A stretch of DNA of 64,000 bases from Gammaproteobacteria bacterium (lineage in GTDB: Bacteria > Pseudomonadota > Gammaproteobacteria > Competibacterales > Competibacteraceae): assembly GCA_024235095.1 (NCBI GenBank), contig JACKNC010000004.1:98793-162792 (forward strand). Reading direction: 5' to 3'. Positions within the stretch are counted from its first letter, which is position 1. The number at the start of each line of letters is the position of its first letter. Made by a program: the position numbers and the translations under genes. A model generated the notes under the pieces. The model saw only the letters and a program-made list of their open reading frames with translations, searched no databases and was not told the DNA's origin. This document shows positions 1-8,939 of the stretch, in pieces.

Positions 1-2651
1 AGCGAGTTGGACCAGGCCGGGCCGCGTCCTTCATTGTTAATCGACCAGGGCGTTGTCGGCAGATTGCCACCGTAGATTGAAGAGCAACCGGTCGCATTCG
101 CCACCAGCAAGCGGTCGCCAAACAGTTGGGAGAGCATCTTGACATAAGGCGTCTCGCCGCAACCGGCGCAGGCCCCGGAGAACTCGAACAGCGGCGGCAG
201 GAATTGCACCCCGCGCACTGTCGAAAAATCCACCCGGCCACGGTCCACTTCCGGCAAGGTCTCAAAGAAACTCACATTCGCGCGCTCGTTCTCTAGCACC
301 GGCTCCTTGAGCGCCATGTTGATGGCCTTGCGTCCGGTCTGTTCCTTGCTCTTGGCCGGGCAGACTTCCACGCACAGTCCGCAACCGGTGCAGTCTTCCA
401 GATAGACCTGCAAGGTATAGCGAATTTCCGGGAAGCCTCGGGCGTCGATGGGAGCGGCCTTGAACGCCTTGGGCGCGCTGCTCAGGTTGGCCTCGTTGTA
501 GAACTTGGAGCGGATCACGCCATGTGGGCAGACCATGCTGCAATTGCCGCACTGAATGCAGACATCCGGCTCCCAGATCGGCACGAAGGTGGAGATATTG
601 CGCTTTTCCCACTGGGTGGTGGAGCTGGGATAGGTGCCGTCCACCGGCAGCGCGCTGACCGGCAGTTCATCGCCGCGCCCGGCCATCATCATCGCCGTTA
701 CTTTCTGAACGAATTCCGGCGCGTTGGCGGGGACCGTTGGCGGTAATTCACGGGTGCTGGTAGCCTGGGCCGGCACTGGAATTTCGCGCAAGTTAGTCAA
801 GGTATTGTCGACCGCTTCGAAGTTCTTGCGCACCACTTCTTCGCCCTTGCGCATGTAGCTCTTTTTAATCGAGTACTTGATCTTCTCAATGGCTTTATCG
901 CGCGGCAGCACCCCGGAAATGGCAAAGAAACAGGTCTGCATGATGGTGTTGATCCGCGTTCCCATGCCGTTATCGCGGGCGACCTGCTCGGCGTTGATCG
1001 CGTGGACCTTGAGTTTCTTAGCGATGATCTGTTCCTGCACCGGGCGCGGCAACCGATCCCACGCCTGCTCCGGCTGGTAGGGGCTGGTGTTCAATAGCAG
1101 CACTGCGCCTTGCGCAGCATTCTTGAGCACATCGCCGCGATCCAGGAAGTTGAACTGGTGGCAACCAATGAAGTTAGCTGACTGCACCAGATAGGGCGAG
1201 CGAATCGGATCGGGACCGAAGCGCAGATGGGAAACCGTCTGCGAGCCGGATTTCTTGGAGTCGTAAACGAAATAGCCCTGGGCGTAAAACTCGGGATCGT
1301 CGCCGATGATCTTGATTGAGTTCTTGTTCGCACCCACCGTGCCGTCCGCGCCCAACCCGTAGAACATGGCGCGCACGACTTTATCGGATTCGATGATGAA
1401 CGTCGGATCGACGTCCAGGCTGGTGTGCGTCACGTCATCGACAATGCCCACCGTGAAATGGTTCTTTGGCCGCGTCTTGCTTAATTCGTCGAACACCGCC
1501 TTGACCATCGCTGGGGTGAATTCTTTGGAGGACAGCCCGTAACGACCGCCAATCACCTTCGGGAAGGTCGGGGTGGGCAACGTGCCGGCGGTCTGCGCTT
1601 CCACCAGGGTATTGACCACTTCCAGGTACATCGGCTCGCCCGTCGCCCCTGGTTCCTTGGTGCGTTCGAGGACGGCGATGGATTTGACGCTGGCCGGCAA
1701 GGCCGCCAGGAAATGAGAGGCCGACAGCGGCTGGAAAAGGCGAACCAGGATCACACCAACCTTCTCGCCGCGCGCATTGAGATAGTCTGCGGTTTCACAA
1801 GCGGTTTCCTGCCCGGAACCCATCAGAATAATCACTCGTTCAGCATTCGGATCGCCGAAGTAGTCAAACAGGTTATAGCGACGGCCGGTGACGCTGGCAA
1901 ACTGGTCCATCGCCCCCTGTACGATGCCCGGCACCTTGGCGTAAAACGGGTTGACCGTTTCACGGCTCTGGAAATAGACATCGGGATTCTGCGCCGTGCC
2001 GCGAATGAAGGGCCGATCTGGATTCAGCGCCCGGGCGCGATGCGCCAGCACCAGGTCATCGCGGATCATCGCCCGGATCTCGTCATCCGACAACAACGTA
2101 AGCTTGTTGACCTCGTGCGAGGTGCGGAAGCCATCGAAGAAGTGGATGAAGGGCACCCGCGCTTCCAGGGTGGCCATCTGGGCGATCAGCGCCATGTCGT
2201 GGGCTTCCTGCACCGAACCGGAAGCCAGCAGGCAGAAACCGGTCGGGCGCACCGCCATCACGTCCTGGTGATCGCCGAAAATTGACAAACCCTGGGTCGC
2301 CAGGGAGCGGGCGGCGACGTGGAATACTGCTGACGTGAGTTCGCCGGCGATTTTGTACATGTTGGGAATCATGAGCATGAGTCCCTGCGAGGCGGTGAAC
2401 GTGGTGGTCAACGCCCCGGTTTGCAACGCGCCGTGCGCCGCGCCCGCTGCGCCGCCCTCGCTCTGCATCTCCATCACCAGGGGCACGCTGCCCCAGATGT
2501 TTTTCACGCCTTCCGAAGCCCATTGGTCCGCCAACTCGGCCATCGTCGAAGACGGGGTGATGGGATAGATGGTGCAGACTTCGTTCACCCGGTAGGCGAC
2601 GTAGGCCGCCGCTTCATTACCGTCAATGGTGGTAACTTGCCGTTCAGTCAT
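1..2651 (-). CDS. nifJ: Pyruvate:ferredoxin (flavodoxin) oxidoreductase, 3' part missing
   Basis: Reading on the minus strand from the ATG at 2651 gives about 883 uninterrupted residues before the window edge; single-chain enzymes of this family are near 1170-1190, so roughly the last 300 are outside. The N terminus has the thiamine-diphosphate-domain PITPSS signature (about residue 30). Two ferredoxin cysteine motifs, CIQCGNCSMVCP and CTGCGLCVEVCP, lie in the last third, followed by the CAGCGET segment that starts the second TPP domain. The family converts pyruvate and CoA to acetyl-CoA and CO2 while reducing ferredoxin or flavodoxin in the cytoplasm. The gene upstream on the same strand encodes a GltD-like NADPH/ferredoxin oxidoreductase, a natural electron partner. 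Identification is from motifs and overall sequence; whether it runs oxidatively or for nitrogen fixation cannot be told here. Confidence 0.93.
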   Translation of the reverse strand, partial: MTERQVTTIDGNEAAAYVAYRVNEVCTIYPITPSSTMAELADQWASEGVKNIWGSVPLVMEMQSEGGAAGAAHGALQTGALTTTFTASQGLMLMIPNMYKIAGELTSAVFHVAARSLATQGLSIFGDHQDVMAVRPTGFCLLASGSVQEAHDMALIAQMATLEARVPFIHFFDGFRTSHEVNKLTLLSDDEIRAMIRDDLVLAHRARALNPDRPFIRGTAQNPDVYFQSRETVNPFYAKVPGIVQGAMDQFASVTGRRYNLFDYFGDPNAERVIILMGSGQETACETADYLNARGEKVGVILVRLFQPLSASHFLAALPASVKSIAVLERTKEPGATGEPMYLEVVNTLVEAQTAGTLPTPTFPKVIGGRYGLSSKEFTPAMVKAVFDELSKTRPKNHFTVGIVDDVTHTSLDVDPTFIIESDKVVRAMFYGLGADGTVGANKNSIKIIGDDPEFYAQGYFVYDSKKSGSQTVSHLRFGPDPIRSPYLVQSANFIGCHQFNFLDRGDVLKNAAQGAVLLLNTSPYQPEQAWDRLPRPVQEQIIAKKLKVHAINAEQVARDNGMGTRINTIMQTCFFAISGVLPRDKAIEKIKYSIKKSYMRKGEEVVRKNFEAVDNTLTNLREIPVPAQATSTRELPPTVPANAPEFVQKVTAMMMAGRGDELPVSALPVDGTYPSSTTQWEKRNISTFVPIWEPDVCIQCGNCSMVCPHGVIRSKFYNEANLSSAPKAFKAAPIDARGFPEIRYTLQVYLEDCTGCGLCVEVCPAKSKEQTGRKAINMALKEPVLENERANVSFFETLPEVDRGRVDFSTVRGVQFLPPLFEFSGACAGCGETPYVKMLSQLFGDRLLVANATGCSSIYGGNLPTTPWSINNEGRGPAWSNS

Positions 2652-2715
2652 TTCGTGCTTCTCTCTTGGCCCGCTGTGATGGAGCGGGCAGGTGGTTTTT
2701 GATCACCATGCGCTC

Positions 2716-2759
2716 CCCCTCTCCTGGCAGGAGAGGGGTCGGCGGTGAGGGGATGGGGG
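2716..2759. repeat. GC-rich palindromic repeat between the two oxidoreductase genes
   Basis: A perfect 9-bp stem (CCCCTCTCC at 2716-2724, GGAGAGGGG at 2730-2738) with a TGGCA loop is followed by a G-rich arm to 2759. Read on the other strand the arm starts CCCCCATCCCC. The repeat inside the GH31 gene at 61774-61809 starts with the same CCCCCATCC word followed by a similar C-rich stem-loop, so both look like copies of one small dispersed palindromic family. Here it lies in the 115-bp gap of the presumed operon and could act as an RNA hairpin. Confidence 0.6.
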
Positions 2760-2766
2760 CGAATGA

Positions 2767-4404
2767 TTACGCTTCCGCCGGTTCCGGGATCATCTCGATG
2801 GCATGGCAGGGACACTGCTCAAAACAGACAGCGCAGCCGGTGCAGAGATCGTAGTTGTAGCGGTAGCGTTTGCCGGGTCCCAGCTTGATCACGGCGTCTT
2901 CGGGACAGGCGCCAAAGCAGCCGTCGCATTCATAGCAGTTGCCGCAGGACAGGCAGCGCTTGGCCTCGTAAACCGCTTCCTTGGGCCCCAGCCCGGCCAC
3001 CACTTCCTCGAAACTGCTCTGGCGAACCTTCATGTCCAAATGACCCTGCGGGCGCTGGGCGGCGTCGGTGTAGTACCAAACATGCAGCTTGTCGAAGGTC
3101 GCCAGATCATGCTTGGGCGGCTTGGCATAAGATTCGCCGCGCAACCAGGCGTCGATATGGCGGGCGGCTTTCTTACCGTGGCCAACGCCGATGGTCACCG
3201 TGCGGTCGGAAGGCACCATGTCGCCGCCCGCGAACAGACCCGGACTGCCGGTCATCATCTGGTCGTTGACGATCACCACGCCGTCGGCCTTGAACTGTAC
3301 GCCCGGCACCTTTTGCATGAAGCTGGTATCTACGTCCTGCCCCAGCGCCAGAATCAAGGCATCGGCCTCCAGCGTCTCAAACTGACCGGTCGGACGCGGC
3401 CGACCCTTCTCGTCGATCTCCATCACCTCGACGGTGAATTGGTTTTCCTCAATATTCTTGATCGTGCGCAGCCAGTGAATTTTGACGCCTTCTTCCAGCG
3501 CCTCATCGGCCTCGAACTCATGAGCGGGCATGTGGGCGCGGTCGCGGCGGTAGATGATCAACGGTTCGTAGCCCAGCCGCTTGGCGACGCGGGCGGCGTC
3601 CATCGCCGTGTTGCCGCCGCCGTAGATGGCGACGCGCCGGCCCAGCTTGGGCGCATTGCCCGTTTCCACATCCTTGAGAAAGTTGATGGCGTCGAACATC
3701 TTGCCGGCATCGCGCGCCGGGATTTCGGTGCGCTTGCTGATATGGGCGCCGACCGCGACAAAGATGGCGTCGAAATCGCCTTGCCGCTTCTCAGCCAACA
3801 GGTCATCGACCCGATGGTTCAGAACGATCTTGACGCCCATGGTTTCGATGCGCTTCACCTCGGCGTCCAGTACATCGCGCGGCAGGCGGTAAGAGGGAAT
3901 GCCAAAATGCATCATGCCGCCGGCCATCGGTCCGGCTTCATGAATTTCCACTTCGTGACCCAGGCGGGCCAGGTGATAGGCGGCGGACAAGCCGCTGGGG
4001 CCGGCGCCGACCACCAACACCCGCTTGCCGGTCGGTTGCGCGGTGACCTCGAATTGCCAGTTTTCCTGCAAGGCCAGATCGCCAAGGAAGCGTTCGACCG
4101 CATGGATGCTGACCGAAGAATCGAGCTTGCCCCGGTTGCAGGCGCTTTCGCAGGGGTGGTAACACACCCGGCCATGAATCGCCGGCATGGGATTGTTTTC
4201 GGTCAGGCTCTGCCAGGCTTCTTTGAAACGCCCGGCCTGGGCGTGCGTCAGCCAGGCTTGAATATTCTCGCCTGCCGGACAGGCATTGTTGCACGTCGGC
4301 AGCAAATCCGCGTAAATCGGCCGCTGGATGCGCTGCGGGCCGACATTACGCTTCTCGTGCGTCAGGTCCAACGGGCGTGTCATGTTGATAGGCTGGTCAG
4401 TCAT
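2767..4404 (-). CDS. GltD-like NAD(P)H/FAD oxidoreductase with C-terminal 2[4Fe-4S] ferredoxin domain
   Basis: 545 residues. The N-terminal third carries the GltD-type iron-sulfur cysteines (CNNACPAG and CYHPCESACN). A FAD-binding GAGPSG motif follows near residue 130, then the NAD(P)H-binding GGGNTAMDAAR near 265. The C terminus has eight ferredoxin cysteines in the CLSCGNCYECDGC...CP and CTGCAVCFEQCPC clusters. Glutamate synthase small subunits normally stop before such a domain, and no large subunit is nearby, so this is better read as an NADPH:ferredoxin-type electron transfer protein than as glutamate synthase. It lies upstream of, and 115 bp from, the pyruvate:ferredoxin oxidoreductase on the same strand, which suggests that the two exchange electrons through ferredoxin. 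Start ATG at 4404 has a GAGAAG box about 6 bases upstream. The exact acceptor is inference. Confidence 0.88.
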   Translation of the reverse strand: MTDQPINMTRPLDLTHEKRNVGPQRIQRPIYADLLPTCNNACPAGENIQAWLTHAQAGRFKEAWQSLTENNPMPAIHGRVCYHPCESACNRGKLDSSVSIHAVERFLGDLALQENWQFEVTAQPTGKRVLVVGAGPSGLSAAYHLARLGHEVEIHEAGPMAGGMMHFGIPSYRLPRDVLDAEVKRIETMGVKIVLNHRVDDLLAEKRQGDFDAIFVAVGAHISKRTEIPARDAGKMFDAINFLKDVETGNAPKLGRRVAIYGGGNTAMDAARVAKRLGYEPLIIYRRDRAHMPAHEFEADEALEEGVKIHWLRTIKNIEENQFTVEVMEIDEKGRPRPTGQFETLEADALILALGQDVDTSFMQKVPGVQFKADGVVIVNDQMMTGSPGLFAGGDMVPSDRTVTIGVGHGKKAARHIDAWLRGESYAKPPKHDLATFDKLHVWYYTDAAQRPQGHLDMKVRQSSFEEVVAGLGPKEAVYEAKRCLSCGNCYECDGCFGACPEDAVIKLGPGKRYRYNYDLCTGCAVCFEQCPCHAIEMIPEPAEA

Positions 4405-4608
4405 CGTTTGCTTCTCTTCGCAATCGTCTGGTGGTGAAAAATCGCCGACCGTTCAAGGCGCAGCGCCGACCGGGTCGTGCTGGCGGTCGTGTTCGATCGT
4501 TTTCAACTAAACTCGTCCCCATAAACGTAGAACATTTTGGCCGGAAGTGAATAACCCGCTGCGATCAATCGTCCGCGAAATTGCAACCTCAACTCAGGAG
4601 TGCAATCT

Positions 4609-5613
4609 ATGAAAGCCGTCTTGCTCCGCCAACTCGGCGGTCCCGAACAACTCAGCATTGAAGACTTGGCCCTGCCGGAACCCAGCCCAGGCCAGGTTCG
4701 CGTTCGCCTCCACGCTTCGGCGCTCAACCGCCGCGATGTCTGGATCACCTTAGGCCAATATCCGGGCATTCGCCTACCGTGCGGCATGGGTTCGGATGGC
4801 GCGGGCGTGGTCGATCAATTAGGTCCAGACGCACCAGCGGATTTGCTGGGCCGGGAAGTCGTGATCTATCCCGCTTATGACTGGGGAAATGACCCGCGTT
4901 TCCCCGGTACGACCTTCCGGGTGTTGGGAATGCCTGATCCGGGTTGTTTTGCTGAACACCTTTGCGTTCCCGCCGGTCATGTTTTTGCCAAGCCGACGCA
5001 TTTGAACTGGGAACAAGCGGCGGCTATCCCGCTAGCGGGTTTAACGGCATGGCGAGCGTTGATGACCCAGGCCGCAGCGCAGCCGGGCGAAACCGTGCTG
5101 GTCACCGGCATTGGCGGCGGCGTGGCGACCTTTGCCATGAAGTGGGCTGTGGCGCTGGGCGCACGGGTCTTTGTCACCAGCGGCGACGAAGGCAAGCTGG
5201 AACAGGCGCGGCAGATGGGTGCGTCTGGTGGCGTCAACTATCGGGCGGAGGACTGGGATAAACAATTGGCTAAGCTGACCGGTGGCGTCGATGTGGTTAT
5301 TGATGGAACGGGGGGGCCGGCTTTTAAGGGCTGTTTCTCAGTGCTGAAACCGGCGGGTCGGTTAGTGGTGTATGGTTCGACCGCCGGTAACCCACCCGGA
5401 CTGGACATGGTCCGGCTATTCTTCCGGCAGGCGCGGATCATTGGCTCCACCATGGGTTCGCCAGAGGAATTTGCCGCTATGCTGCGCTTTGTCGAAGCGC
5501 ATCACGTCGAGCCCGCAATTGACCGGGTCTTTCCGCTAGATCAGGTCGTTGCCGCCCATCAGCGGTTGCTGGCGGCTGAGCAACTGGGAAAAATTGTTTT
5601 ACGGCATGGTTAA
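4609..5613 (+). CDS. Zinc-independent MDR family dehydrogenase (quinone oxidoreductase-like)
   Basis: 334 residues of the medium-chain dehydrogenase/reductase superfamily: GroES-like N-terminal half, then a Rossmann half with the nucleotide motif GIGGGVATFA (near residue 165) and VVIDGTGG (near 230). The usual catalytic and structural zinc cysteine clusters are absent, as in quinone oxidoreductase and zeta-crystallin-like members, which reduce quinones or enals with NADPH. A GTG at 4600 is in frame, but AGGAG at 4596-4600 overlaps it and sits 8 bases before the ATG at 4609, so 4609 is preferred. It is divergent from the GltD-like gene. The substrate is not predictable. The stop codon lies only 8 bases before the -35 box of the first small-RNA promoter. 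Confidence 0.85.
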   Translation: MKAVLLRQLGGPEQLSIEDLALPEPSPGQVRVRLHASALNRRDVWITLGQYPGIRLPCGMGSDGAGVVDQLGPDAPADLLGREVVIYPAYDWGNDPRFPGTTFRVLGMPDPGCFAEHLCVPAGHVFAKPTHLNWEQAAAIPLAGLTAWRALMTQAAAQPGETVLVTGIGGGVATFAMKWAVALGARVFVTSGDEGKLEQARQMGASGGVNYRAEDWDKQLAKLTGGVDVVIDGTGGPAFKGCFSVLKPAGRLVVYGSTAGNPPGLDMVRLFFRQARIIGSTMGSPEEFAAMLRFVEAHHVEPAIDRVFPLDQVVAAHQRLLAAEQLGKIVLRHG

Positions 5614-5621
5614 TTAATTTC

Positions 5622-5650
5622 TTGACGCAGTGCAATATGTTCTTTATACT
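5622..5650 (+). promoter_or_regulatory. Sigma70-type promoter of small RNA 1
   Basis: TTGACG (5622-5627), a 17-base spacer and TATACT (5645-5650) form a near-consensus housekeeping promoter. The spacer begins CAGTGCAA, a word repeated at the same place in the second promoter (5783-5811). A related TGCATTGCAA word follows the -10 box. Such TGCA-rich words resemble operators of PhaR-type regulators near phasin genes; this is a weak inference. Confidence 0.72.
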
Positions 5651-5656
5651 GCATTG

Positions 5657-5739
5657 CAACATTCATCGAGAATGTTATCCTCCAAATCCTCCTTTGGTGG
5701 TTCTTTAGCCAGGATTAAGCATGATCCTGGCTTTTTTTT
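5657..5739 (+). ncRNA. Candidate small RNA 1 of a tandem sibling pair
   Basis: About 83 nt run from the expected start 7 bases after the -10 box to the end of a T-run. I see three stem-loops. The first is AACATTC/GAATGTT with a 5-base loop (5658-5676). The second is CCAAA/TTTGG presenting the loop TCCTCC (5682-5697), complementary to Shine-Dalgarno sequences. The third is an intrinsic terminator (5708-5739). No start codon with a ribosome site and useful length exists inside. The 3' half shares CCTTTGGTGGTT and TTTAGCC with the second unit 160 bp downstream. I do not recognise the family. The architecture recalls tandem sibling regulators with anti-SD loops, such as the Neisseria pair NgncR_162/163, by analogy only. 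Confidence 0.68.
5708..5739 (+). terminator. Intrinsic terminator of small RNA 1
   Basis: A perfect 8-bp stem, GCCAGGAT (5708-5715) with ATCCTGGC (5724-5731), has an 8-base loop and is followed by eight T residues (5732-5739). Confidence 0.9.
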
Positions 5740-5782
5740 ATTGCGCCGCAAAAAAAGTTTTGTTGCGTTCCTATGAATTTGC

Positions 5783-5811
5783 TTGACGCAGTGCAACATT
5801 TAGACTAAGCT
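5783..5811 (+). promoter_or_regulatory. Promoter of small RNA 2
   Basis: TTGACG (5783-5788), a 17-base spacer and TAAGCT (5806-5811). The -35 box and the first ten spacer bases match promoter 1 closely (CTTGACGCAGTGCAA shared), while the -10 box is weaker. Identical spacing and the shared TGCA word argue that the two units were duplicated together with their control region. Confidence 0.6.
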
Positions 5812-5817
5812 ACGTTC

Positions 5818-5894
5818 TGACATCGTTCAGATGTTCTTCTCCACACCTTCCTTTGGTGGTTTTTAGCCGGGGTTCACCGAATCCCGGCTTTTTT
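5818..5894 (+). ncRNA. Candidate small RNA 2 of the tandem sibling pair
   Basis: About 77 nt, with the same plan as unit 1. A 5' hairpin ACATC/GATGT has a 5-base loop (5820-5834). A middle hairpin contains CACCTTCCTTTGGTGG, with the pyrimidine run TTCCTTT in the loop. A terminator ends at 5894. Sequence is conserved with unit 1 in CCTTTGGTGGTT and TTTAGCC but diverged in the hairpin arms. The stems still pair although the bases differ, a covariation-like sign of selection on RNA structure. The two RNAs could share targets through the pyrimidine loop and differ through the 5' hairpins. This is inference from sequence alone. Confidence 0.65.
5866..5894 (+). terminator. Intrinsic terminator of small RNA 2
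   Basis: GCCGGGGTT (5866-5874) pairs with AATCCCGGC (5880-5888) through one G-T pair, with a short CACCG loop, and is followed by six T residues (5889-5894). Confidence 0.88.
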
Positions 5895-5988
5895 GTGAAC
5901 GACGTTCAGGCAACCGCCAGATACTTCGCCAGACCCTCCATCATCTATACTGTCGTGGTTTCAGAGTTGCGTTTTGCGAGGCTCATCC

Positions 5989-6304
5989 GATGACCGAAGC
6001 CGTATTAGATAGAGCTTACGCATTGACAAACATCGTATAATGTGCATAGCGAGTCAAATCTTGGTCATGAATGTTGCCGTTAATGAGAACAATCAGCCGC
6101 CCACCCACCGCCCGTTGCACTTTAGCGATGTATGTATCTTTTATATTGAGCACACCGCACTCACCGACCTGTTGTCGGTTGGGGGAAGTGATGAAGATCA
6201 GCCACGACAGTGTTAATCGGTTCTTACTCCGCGAAGAGTATACGCCCCACGATTTATTCAATGAGGTCCGCACCGACGGGCTTGGGAAAAAGCGCTCGCG
6301 GTGA
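5989..6304 (+). pseudogene. Remnant of a transposase N terminus
   Basis: A start MTEAVLDRAYALTN at 5989 quickly meets a stop. Further on, in another frame, the stretch SHDSVNRFLLREEY...DLFNEV (about 6195-6267) reads like the N-terminal part of a DDE transposase. A short ALTDLLS-like string just before it echoes the ALTN at 6020, suggesting an insertion or rearrangement between them. The rest of the transposase is missing; the sequence runs straight into another transposase fragment on the opposite strand. I cannot place the family firmly. Confidence 0.4.
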
Positions 6305-6521
6305 CCGGAGCCATCATCAGCCAGGTGGTCGCTTCATTCACCACATTTTGCAAGGATTTCACACTCTTTCTCAGAATCAAGACCAAGACCGCGGCAAACG
6401 ACAAACAACGAACGCGCGTGAACGCTTGATCGTTGACCCGATGTCGGTTCTTAAAGTCAGCGCTGTTGAGGAGGTCACGGGTGATCTCGATTGCAGCATA
6501 GGCCGTAGGGTTCATCGGCAA
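6258..6521 (-). pseudogene. IS4-family transposase N-terminal fragment
   Basis: 87 residues on the minus strand contain RDLLNSADFKNRHR, FTRVRCLSFAAV, LILRKSVKSLQ and PVTASAFSQAR, a run typical of the N terminus of IS4-type (DDE_Tnp_1) transposases. The catalytic DDE part is absent. The reading frame ends where it meets the opposing remnant at about 6262. It is a dead fragment, not a working gene. Confidence 0.65.
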
Positions 6522-6599
6522 CTCTCAAGACAGGTAGGAAACTCCTCTTAATTATGATGGAAATGGGCTTAACTTAATGGCATTGAAACAGCCTATGGG

Positions 6600-7585
6600 A
6601 TGGTCAAAGTGGTTAAGGAACCCCAGGATGGAGAAGCCGTCATGAACGCGCAAGCTGCTCCTGCGACGGAAGCCGCCACAGAGAAAATCCAGTCTCGAGT
6701 GACGAACTGGCCCGAGTATGATCGCGCCCTGGTGCGCCGGGGCAGTTTGACGATCGGGTTTGACAAAGTGTTTTTGCAGGACTACTGGCGACCGGCTCCG
6801 ACCGGCCAGCGAGGGGGGCCATTCCAGTCTCGGATACCGCCATTCAAGCGTTGTTGACGCTCAAGGCGGTGTTCGGTCTGCCCTACCGCGGAGTGAAAGG
6901 GCTGGTGGGTTCGATCGTGCGGTTGCTGGGATTGACGTTGCCCATTCCCGACCACACCCTGCTGTTGCGCCGGGCGAACACGCTGACGGTGCAGATTCCC
7001 GTCCGTCGCGGCGTGGACCGATCGACGTCGTGGTCGATTCCACGGGCTTGAACGTGTAGGGTGAGGGCGAATGGAAAGTCCGGCAACAGGGTGCGGGGAA
7101 ACGGTGCACCTGGCGTAAGGTGCATTTGGCGGTGGATGCCGACGTCAAGGATGTGTTGGCGGTTGAGGTCACGACGGCACAATGGACGGATAGTGAAGTG
7201 TTGGCCGGACGGCTCGAGCAAATCGATGACCCGATCGGCCACGTCCGGGCCGACGGCGCGTATGACACGCACGGGGTTTACACGGCGGCCGGGGAACGCG
7301 GTGCCGAAGTCACTATCTCACCCCGCGAACACGCAGTGCCGTGGACTCCCGATCATCCCCGCACCCAGGCACTGGCGGCCATTGCCGCGCAAGGACTGCT
7401 GGCGTGGAAACAGGCGGTCGGCTAGCATCGCCACCGCATCGCCGAAAACGCCATGTATCGATTCAAACCGTTGTTTGGTGATCGCTTGGCCTCCCGTTTG
7501 TTCGAAACCCAAGTCACAGAGATCCCGTCCGGGTCGCCGCGTTGAATGTCATGACCTACCTCGGCATGCCCGTTTCCGTCCCCTG
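6600..7585 (+). pseudogene. IS5-family transposase, broken by frameshifts and stops
   Basis: Translation in successive frames gives a nearly complete IS5-type transposase: TNWPEYDRALVRRGSLT, DYWRPAPTGQRG, GLVGSIVRLLGLTLPIPDH, IDVVVDSTGLNV, RKVHLAVDADVKDVLAVEV, RADGAYDTHGVY and ENAMYRFKPLFGDRL. The frame changes near 6820. A TAG at 7057 replaces a codon after LNV, a second TAG stands at 7423, and the frame shifts again near 7520. The ATG at 6642 is a likely original start. Several independent lesions mean that it is inactive. It abuts the IS982 relic at about 7650. Confidence 0.8.
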
Positions 7586-8069
7586 CAGGGTTATTCTGTC
7601 TTGAAAAGACATAGAGGGGAGAGGATATTACCCTCATTTTGTTTATGCACCAACGCCGCTGTTGGCCTAAAACATGCCGTTTAACGCCATAATAATACAG
7701 CTTCTTCGAGGCACAGTAACCGCGATCGGCATACTCTGGCGCGACCTACGTTGTAAAGCTATATCCTTATTGAGAAAGGATAATCGGTTGAGAATCAAGC
7801 AACCAATCGCCCAAAATAGGGCCAGGGGCCGATAGAATCTCAACGAGCGGCGCGAAAACATCGCAGACTTTATTCACCCGTTGCACAAACCCAGGATAGG
7901 AGGGCAAATTGGGAAACCAATCACCCAGATGACGGTGAGTTTCATCATAGATGGTTTTGATTTGACTGTGTTTACTCATAATCCCAAATAAGACAAAGCG
8001 TAATCACCTTGAGGTGGACCCCAATGTCAAGACAGAATTTAGCCGAATTTAAGGTGGACACTCTACACC

Positions 8070-8939
8070 TTATAGCGACCGGCTTTGCCTGTCCGCATAC
8101 ACCTCAGCGGGTGTTCGATAGTTCAGCGCCTGATGAGGACGCTGGTCATTGTAAAACACGAAGTACTGCGCCAAGCCCTGGTAAGCCGGGTCCAGCGTTT
8201 CATAGGCCTTCGGATACACCTCCTCATATTTTACGGACCGCCAGAGCCGTTCGACAAAGCTATTGTCATGCGCCCGCCCTCGACCGTCCATACTGATTCG
8301 GATTCCGGCTTGCGCCAAGCACCCGGTAAAAGCGACGCTCGTGAACTGGGTTCCTTGATCGGTGTTGAAGATCATCGGCTGGCGATGCGCCAGGGCTTCT
8401 TCCAAGCACTCCAGGCAAAAGGTGGTCTCCAAAGTATTGGACAACTGCCACGCGAGCACTTTACGGCTATACCAATCCAGGATCGCAACCAAGTAGACAA
8501 ACCCGCCTGTCAGGCGAATGTAGGTAATATCCGTACTCCACACCTGATCGGGGACGGTCACCGCTACCCCGCGCAGCAGGTAGGGATAGATCCGATGAGC
8601 CGCACAGGACGGCGAGGTCACCGGCTTGGGGTCAATCGCCTGCAATCCCAATTCCGTCATCAACCGAACCACCCGTTTGCGGTTAACCGGATACCCGGCC
8701 TGCCGCAACACGGCCGTCATTCGCCGACTGCCATAAAAAGGATGCGCCGTATATTGCTCATCCATCTGCCGCATCAGCGCCAGATTCAGCGCCGACGTGG
8801 GCACTGCCGTGTAATACCACCCACTGCGTGCCCGTCCCAGCAGTTCACATTGGGCCACCACCGACAGTGCCGGATGATCCGGTTCGATCCAAGCCCGCTT
8901 TACCTGGGTGGACTCAGTCCCGACTTTTTTTTCAACCAC
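8070..8939 (-). CDS. IS3-family transposase OrfB (integrase core)
   Basis: 289-residue frame. The rve/integrase catalytic residues are visible: D in STDITYI, D in NTDQGTQF, and E in DNSFVERLWRSVKYEE. A HTH_21-type segment, YGSRRMTAVLRQ, lies upstream. The frame overlaps orfA by about 40 bp and is in the -1 frame relative to it. The overlap contains AAAAAAAAG (8925-8932 on the complementary strand), so OrfB is normally made as an OrfAB fusion by -1 frameshifting rather than from its own start. Intact length suggests an active enzyme. Confidence 0.9.
   Translation of the reverse strand: MVEKKVGTESTQVKRAWIEPDHPALSVVAQCELLGRARSGWYYTAVPTSALNLALMRQMDEQYTAHPFYGSRRMTAVLRQAGYPVNRKRVVRLMTELGLQAIDPKPVTSPSCAAHRIYPYLLRGVAVTVPDQVWSTDITYIRLTGGFVYLVAILDWYSRKVLAWQLSNTLETTFCLECLEEALAHRQPMIFNTDQGTQFTSVAFTGCLAQAGIRISMDGRGRAHDNSFVERLWRSVKYEEVYPKAYETLDPAYQGLAQYFVFYNDQRPHQALNYRTPAEVYADRQSRSL

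Noticed and set aside
2803..4437. 544-codon open frame on the plus strand
   Set aside because: It is antisense to the GltD-like gene; its translation has no family motifs and mirrors the GC-rich third positions of the real gene.
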